NCBI GenBank assembly: GCA_029204225.1 | Contig: CM055096.1 | Location: forward strand, 75,055,521 to 75,119,520 | Source of the DNA: Diphasiastrum complanatum | Lineage: Eukaryota > Streptophyta > Lycopodiopsida > Lycopodiales > Lycopodiaceae | Direction of reading: 5' to 3' | Length of the DNA stretch: 64,000 bases | Shown here: piece by piece, positions 58,100-64,000 of the stretch | Position numbering within the stretch: the first letter of the stretch is position 1 | How the letters are laid out: every line of letters begins with the position of its first letter | The notes under the pieces: model-generated | What the model was told of the DNA's origin: nothing | Seen by the model: the letters and a program-made list of their open reading frames with translations, nothing else | Databases searched by the model: none | Made by a program: the position numbers and the translations under genes

Positions 58100-60616
58100 T
58101 GGTCATTCCATCTTCCGGGATTCACCATGAGGCTTACACAGTTCTTACTTGTCTTTCCTAGCTAGTATTTCTCGGCTCTCAGTCTTCATTAGTCTCGTCT
58201 TCTCAAAGATCTCCTCGGTCTAAGGTGAGAGGTGCTCTTGAGTTGCTCTGTCCGAGTATCTTGGGAATTCGTCAGAATCAGCGAACATCATCTCACCCCT
58301 AATGTGTTGCAGGACCCACTGCAACTCATATTGGACGATGTCGCTCCGCTTTGCATTGGCATCTTCGATCGTCACTTGGAAAAGCGTATATCCTCGTTCG
58401 CTTACATAAAACCAAGTGCTTATTGTCGCCAGTCTTTATCACAAAAAATGTTTTTTTACGAATTGTCGCAGTTTAACCAGAATGTCTTATTGTTCTAGGT
58501 GGTTGACATTCTCAAAATTGGAGAGCTCTCAGCAGCTTCACAACTTGCATGCTCGAGTGCTTTCCATGTGTCTCCTTGTTTTGTCACTTGTATCTGCCAT
58601 TGACGGTTTCATCTTTGGCTTCTTGGCAGATTCCATCTTTGGTTTCTTTTGGGTATTTCCGTGATTCTTCTCTCAGTTGAAGTTCCAGTCTCAAGGAAAA
58701 CCTTTGATCTGTAGGTTGCACAAACTTTGAATATCAGTCTCAAGCGGATGGATTCATAAAAAATTGGTGGTAGGAACAGTTTTGGATGGACGGTTTGGTA
58801 ACTGTAAGGAAACATGATGAAGACTTGGTGGTAGGGTGAAGGAACTGATAGTTCTATGGTTGCAGTCTTGGACCCTTGCAATGTAGAGGTTCGACCACCA
58901 CTTGCTGGATGAGGAGCTCGCTTTATTTTGCAGGTTCACGGATGTCTTTATCTTTCATTTTTCTGCAGCTCTTTCTTTTGGTCCATTACTTTTGGATCTC
59001 TTTGGGATTCATAAGATGGGATTCAACTATCATTACTCCAGAGAGTTTCTTTTGATCAAGATCGATCTGACTCATCTGTTGTTTAAATTTTGTCCTTTCC
59101 TCCTCAGCTTCTTGGATCTTTCTTTTTATTTCTTCTAGCTGCTTTGCCTGCTTTTGTAGGTCTTTTTTGGCTGAACAACCAATATAGGTGGTAGTTGGTC
59201 TCCACAAGACCTTGCAATGATCTATCAGCTGCTTCGGTAAGACTATCAAAAACTGGGAATTTCTCAGAAGAACAGTAAACTGATGATAAACAAACAGATG
59301 GAAGGGAGGGTGGTGGTGACAACAATAGATGGTGTGGATGATAGACAGGAGAATGGGCGCAGAAGTATGGCAAGAGGTTGGTTGAAGAAGGAGACTAATT
59401 TTCCAATGCTTGTGTTTCCCTTTCTGAAGGATCTTCGTCGTGACTGGGGTACTTCTTCTGATCGAGTCGCTTTGGATTGTCCATCTGTCTTCTTAGCCTT
59501 GTCATTGTCGACTTTGGGTTTGTGACCTTGGCTGTCGATCTTACTGGTGTTGTTGCTGGCAGCGTAACTGCTCCAGTGGATCCAAGCAAATCCACGCTTG
59601 CCCCCCCCCCCCCCCCCCCCAAAAAAAAAAAAAAAAAAAAAAAAATCTGTTGATGGGGATGTTGTTGTTGGTGAGTGTTTAGGCTCAAGATTGGATCGAC
59701 GTGTGGAATACGTAGTTGAAACTCGTTGAACATGTGACTGGACTAAAGATTGAACAAATTTTAACTAAATTTGTTTCGATCTTGCTGTACTTGACTCAAA
59801 GAATAATATGGCAATGAGGTGCAGGAATCAACTCTAACTTGTCATGGATTTCTCATAGTTTTCAAAAATTTGAAACTGCTATACATGGTAATCTGAAGAT
59901 GGATAGATGAATGAAAATGTGTTCTAGAGATGTTCTACAGAAGACTCTCGTGCAATAGCTATTCCTCATGCAAAAATCAATCACACAAAATAGGTGAAGA
60001 GAAACAAGGAAATAAACAAACGTTACAGATAGTGAGAACTGTATAGCACTTGTCGAACAAAACTTGCATTCATCAACATTGATAATGTACCTTGATAGTT
60101 GCAATAATTCAGGTGTTTTGTAGAGTAATGTGACTTACTCTGACATGCCCTTGTCAAAACAAGACAGAGTTGGTGACACTAAAATCTATCATCATTGATA
60201 GCAGATGTTGTAAGATATAGCTTGAGATGCAGGTATGGTTGAGGTACTATGTCTTGAGGACCTTTGTGGACAATAGATTCAGAACCGAATCTCTAAGTGG
60301 ATTTCCGAATCCTAGATTTGTTGTGTATTGGCACATTGGAAATCTTATCTGCATGTGGAAAGACAAATAGATTTGAGTTTGTAGAAGGGGAGAAAAACTG
60401 TCAATTCCCTGTGGAGGTTGCTCTTGGTTGGACATTGTAGCAGATGATGGAATATCGGTTTTACTTTCTTTCGACAAGGACTCATTTCAAATTGTCTTTT
60501 TGCATTATGGTACTGGCGTATTGGATGGTGATGTAGAACTTTACAAGAAACTTCTCGATTGAGCAGCAGGTTTAGCTGTTGGTTGCTATGGTGCTCATGT
60601 TGTTGTCGTGAAGATC
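58100..60616 (-). other. 3' interior of element B, no polymerase domain
   Basis: Minus-strand frames here include a K/E/Q-rich coiled coil (KQAKQLEEIKRKIQEAEEE, about 59,090-59,150). No RT, RNase H or integrase motif was seen on either strand. Confidence 0.55.
59601..59645. repeat. C20-A25 homopolymer junction
   Basis: Twenty C followed directly by 25 A. Read on the minus strand this is T25G20 inside a broken coding frame of element B. Either a mutation hotspot or a sequencing or assembly weak point. Confidence 0.9.
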
Positions 60617-60871
60617 CTATTGTAATTCATAACTAACGTGACGGGCAGGTAGGATCTTAGTGTATTGTTTTGGAAAGTCTTTGAAACTGTGTTTTTTTAT
60701 ACAGTCGGGACACTCAAAATGGTACTGGGTCTTAACTGGACAATCAACCATGAAGTGGCCGATTTCACCACAAATGAAACATCTGGTGTGCAGTGGCCCT
60801 TGTATAACGGCGTAGCCATCTTGTATGGCTAGTGGGTCTGGACTTTCTGATGGATAGTCAGGATAAGGCAA
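60617..60871 (-). pseudogene. Gag zinc knuckle of element B
   Basis: Encodes CFICGEIGHFMVDC, a CCHC knuckle typical of retroelement nucleocapsid, followed by a second cysteine pair (CPDC). It lies downstream of the gag core on the same strand. Part of a broken fossil element. Confidence 0.75.
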
Positions 60872-61639
60872 GGCATTTCCAGATCGGGATGGGTGTTCTT
60901 CATATTGTTGAACTGTATGTGCTTGGATAGGTCGATATGAAGGACAAGCATCAACGACTGTGTGGGCACCACATTATTTTTCATCTATAAGCTACCTGTG
61001 CAAGGTTTGACTGACCAGGCATACTGCTTTGGATAGACTTCAGGGTAGCTTGAAACTCATTGGTGAGTTTCTCCATCTGAAGTTGGTGTTGCTTAGTAAG
61101 CAACGCCAGCTGTGATTTCCAAAGCTAATCTCGGGTGTCCTCGATCGGCTTTGACTCATGGACAGGAGCACGTGGTGCTTGCCTTTCTCTAGATTCGTCA
61201 ATATCTGATCCTTTGTCTTCTTCCTTGATGGCATCAGACATAGCTAACTTTAGGCTCATATATTCATCATTGGATTTAAGCTCGCGTCTAATCCCAACCT
61301 GGTTGGGCACATCAAGATTGACTCATATCTTGCTTGTTTAGTCCAAAAACTCAAGAAAAAGCTTGCCAATCTTGTCTATTTGAGATCTAGACAATTGTTT
61401 GAGGTCATAACCACAGTGTGAAGAAATATCAGATCACTAAGATCCAATATGTCACTTTGATCTTTGGATATGAAGTACAACACATCAAGCACCATTGACA
61501 ATGTAGAAATCTAACATCAACTACACGTAGAAGATGCAAACTCAACAAGATCTTGATCAAACATCAAATATATGATAAATTGAAGTTGTTGTTCGTACAA
61601 TAATAGTAAGGTATTGTATTTCACACGTGTAAATTCACA

Positions 61640-62323
61640 TCACAACATAGAATTACATTCTACACATAAAATACCGACTAAGAACCAGATGATGAGCATC
61701 TGTTCCGAGGGCTGTTCTTGTACTTGACTTTTGAGACGTTTGAAACGCTCAATATAGTCTCGTACTCGTTCGTCTTTTGTCATTTTGATATTATTTAGCT
61801 TGACAAAAGGGCTTTCTATCAAGCAAAATGGCTTGAAACGTTTGATAAAGGCCTCCTTCAAGAGTGACCAGTCACGTTTATCTTCACGATCAAGGCTAAA
61901 AAACCATTCTCGTGCTCGATCGATCATGGTCATCGAGAAGAGTTGAATCATGGCGTCGGGTGATGTCTCGCCATATACATCACATGCATTCTCAAAGATT
62001 TGCAAAAATCTTTGAGGGTCCGAACTACCGTCAAACTTTGGTAGATCTAGTTTGGGTGTACGTCTCTCATGATGAGCATTGTGGATAGTAGAGACTCCAT
62101 TAGGGTTGGTTCTGGCATGGGATGTTTCAACACCATGAACATGGGTTCTGGCTCGCGAGGACTCGGCTCTATCATGTTCTTGTCCTTCAAATGGGTTTGT
62201 GGATGGCTCGTAGGGTTGGGACCGCATTCGGTAGAATCTATGACATCTGATTTGTTCAGCTACAGGGGACCTGATCTCGTATGGATAATCTTCTGGGCTG
62301 TCAGGATCTGTAATGTCGGCCAT
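61640..62323 (-). pseudogene. Gag core of element B (Ty3-type retrotransposon gag)
   Basis: A 227-codon frame beginning MADITDPDSPEDYPYEI. The retrotrans_gag signature is present: LPKFDGSSDPQRFLQIFENA, MIDRAREWFFSL, WSLLKEAFIKRF, RVRDYIERFKRLKSQV. It packages element RNA in intact relatives. It starts about 250 bp after the end of the minisatellite leader. The frame ends before the zinc knuckle, so the gag as a whole is broken. Confidence 0.82.
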
Positions 62324-62579
62324 TGGGTATTGTTGTGTCTTTTTTGTGTTGGGTCTGTGTTTCTGGTGTTTTTGGATTTTTTTAGGGTTTTTGGTGTTTT
62401 TGGATTTTTAGGGTGTTGAAGGAAGTGAAGGTGGAGACTCAGTATAAAAAGAGCTTTCTATTGGTATGAGTATTGTTTTTTTTTTTTCTTTCTTCAGGCT
62501 CAAAGGTGTTGCGAAGATGGTGGTTCGGTTGAAATGGCAATCAAAGGTGTTGATCAAAAGTTATGGTCCGGTCGAGATG

Positions 62580-63190
62580 GGTGTTAATTGCTCCGGTCGA
62601 GCTTTGACCTTATTGCTTCGGTTGAGATCTGATTGAATCCCTCCGATGGAGATTTGATCGCTGCCTTCGGCTCCGGTTGAGATTTGAGTGGGCGCTTCAC
62701 ACCGGTCGAGATCACTTTGGCTTCGGTCGAGATCTGAATGGGCACTTCGACTTTGGTCGAGATCTGAGCGAGCACTTCGACTTCGGTCGAGATCTGAGTG
62801 GGCACTTCGGCTGAGATTTCAGCGAACACTTCGGTTGAGACTTCAGCGAACGCTTCGGTCGAGATTCCAGCAGACACTTCGGTCGAGACTTCAGCAGACG
62901 CTTCGGTCGAGATTTCAGGGAGCACTTCGGTTGAGACCTCAGCGAACACTTCGGCTGAGATTCCAGCGTGAGCTTCGGTTGAGATTTTACTGAGAGCTCC
63001 GGTTGAGATTTTACTGAGAGCTCCGATTGAGATGTGAGTGTGAGCTCCGGTTGAGATTTTATTTTTTTATTTTCTTGATGCACCTGCGTTGTGTCGGTCA
63101 AGATGGTAAGAGAGAGAGGCTCGGCTGAGATGGAAGAGAAGGTGTTCGGTTGAGACGTGAGACAGGGTGCTAGGCTGAGATGGTGACGGA
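62580..63190 (-). repeat. Minisatellite leader of element B, 24-bp period
   Basis: At least 15 units of the form CACTTCGGTYGAGAYTTCAGCGAA. From about 62,809 to 63,060 the period is exactly 24 bp. 24 bp is eight codons, so long repetitive open frames appear on both strands. The core CTTCGGTCGAGATCTGA equals the core at 19.3 kb. Confidence 0.9.
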
Positions 63191-63401
63191 GGGAGGTGGA
63201 GACGATGGGTAAGCTATGTGTAGAGGATCATGTAGAAGGAGCTGAGGATGTATGCAGGGCGTGGGGATGGTGTGTGCAGCTTATTCTGAGATATGAACGG
63301 ATCTGGAGACATTTCAGATTGCGTGCATGGGTCCGATCAAAGATAGTCTTGCAGCATATGTCGTTTCAGAATGTGAGTCATGCAAGCGGCAATGGGTCAA
63401 A

Positions 63402-64000
63402 TGTTGACAGATCCCCTGCTCCAGAGGACCTGTTGTTTACTTTTTTGCTTCTTGCTTACAAAATCGTTTCTACCTGTTATCAGGCTTCATGACAGTCGTT
63501 AGATGGTTTCTTGATTGATTTTACGATGCCAACTCAGGCAGAAAGAAACAAAGTTTCGTTGTAGTATGTTTCTTTTGTCCTGCTTGTCAGAGGACAAACA
63601 GATCAACATGCAAACCAATGAACGTTCTACAGATTCTACAGCTACCTACTCTTAAAACGAACTGAAATCAGAGCCTACACTACATTAACATTGAGCTACC
63701 TTGCATAACTTGACAAAAACAAGAAACAAAGCTAAACTACAACATGTTAGAAGTCCAAGAATCAAGAAACCAACCAGTCTATTGATTCTTGGACATTCCA
63801 AGAACATCAAGAACTGGATTGTACAGAGATATGCAAGAATCACACCACAGATCCAACCTATTTAGTTTACTTGAATGCTGGCTCCTACATTAATCCACAA
63901 GAAAACAAGAAATCTAATCCACAACTAGGAAAGCAAGAAAACTAATCCACTCTAAATCCACAACCACACACAATATGAATGAAAGGGCATGATCATAGGG
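63402..64000 (-). repeat. LTR of element B, upstream copy (cut by window end)
   Basis: Starts TGTTGACAGATCC on the plus strand, so ends GGATCTGTCAACA on the minus strand, the same terminal CAACA as element A. Its last 244 bp in the window match 57,554-57,797. Confidence 0.78.

Larger units (their letters stand above)
57554..64000 (-). mobile_element. Non-autonomous LTR element B with gag, no pol (runs off window end)
   Basis: Minus-strand element. The upstream LTR is 63,402 to beyond 64,000. A degenerate primer binding site (TTTGACCCATTGCCGC, 63,386-63,401) follows, then a minisatellite leader (about 62,580-63,190), gag (61,640-62,323), a CCHC knuckle (60,617-60,871) and coiled-coil frames (58,986-59,249). 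The downstream LTR piece is 57,554-58,099. The LTR pieces differ by about 4-5% over the shared 244 bp. No reverse transcriptase, RNase H or integrase was found in the 5.3-kb interior, so it resembles a large retrotransposon derivative (LARD). Its coding is broken in several places. The downstream LTR lacks the part matching 63,402-63,756. Confidence 0.78.

Noticed and set aside
62584-63101. Repetitive proteins of about 100-130 residues with an 8-residue period on both strands
   Set aside because: The 24-bp minisatellite keeps several frames open at once. It lies in an LTR element leader before gag, so a host repeat protein is not supported.

Overview
The window is nuclear DNA of a land plant with a large, transposon-rich genome. 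The evidence is two multi-exon plant-type genes with GT-AG introns of up to 9.4 kb, Copia and Ty3 LTR elements (one with a chromodomain), Helitron-like rolling-circle elements and long (GA)n, (TC)n and (TG)n tracts. The species cannot be named from the sequence. No rRNA, tRNA, CRISPR or prokaryotic-style operon was seen.

Region by region (+ strand unless stated): 317-4407 is the 3' part of a SEN1/MAA3-like superfamily-1 RNA/DNA helicase gene. It includes a 14-nt microexon that encodes helicase motif II. 5.4-25.6 kb is a repeat block. It holds three decayed Helitron-like copies (minus strand, PIF1 helicase, one with an endonuclease-like tail), a Copia remnant set into one of them, the 5' end of another Copia, a nearly full-length but broken minus-strand Copia, a compact non-autonomous LTR element, a Ty3 fragment and a purine-rich block with about 310-bp repeats that carry G-box-like sites.

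26,080-53,181 is one gene of 11 exons and 626 codons. It encodes a nuclear-looking J-domain protein with a C-terminal GPALPP/DUF3752 domain. The exons are phase-consistent from ATG to stop. Its introns 8 (9.4 kb) and 9 (8.2 kb) are filled with a 5'-truncated Ty3 element that has unusual extra ORFs, a Copia gag remnant, a LINE tail, chromovirus pieces split by a solo LTR, and two long palindromes.

53.2-57.5 kb is mostly gene-free and ends in three evenly spaced palindromes. From 57.55 kb to the window end lies a minus-strand LTR element that has gag but no visible polymerase. It shares its U3 region, and a short-period tandem repeat just after the primer binding site, with the compact element at 18.7-20.9 kb. 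The two host genes probably act in nuclear RNA metabolism (the helicase by family; the J-protein only by its basic nuclear-type N-terminus and GPALPP domain). Nothing in the sequence links them functionally.

Main points for a second look: the motif-II microexon, the intact gene carrying about 18 kb of transposon-laden intron, the minisatellite leader shared by two LTR elements, the 3' accessory ORFs of the intronic Ty3 element, and the palindromes at 42.7, 46.8 and 57.3 kb.
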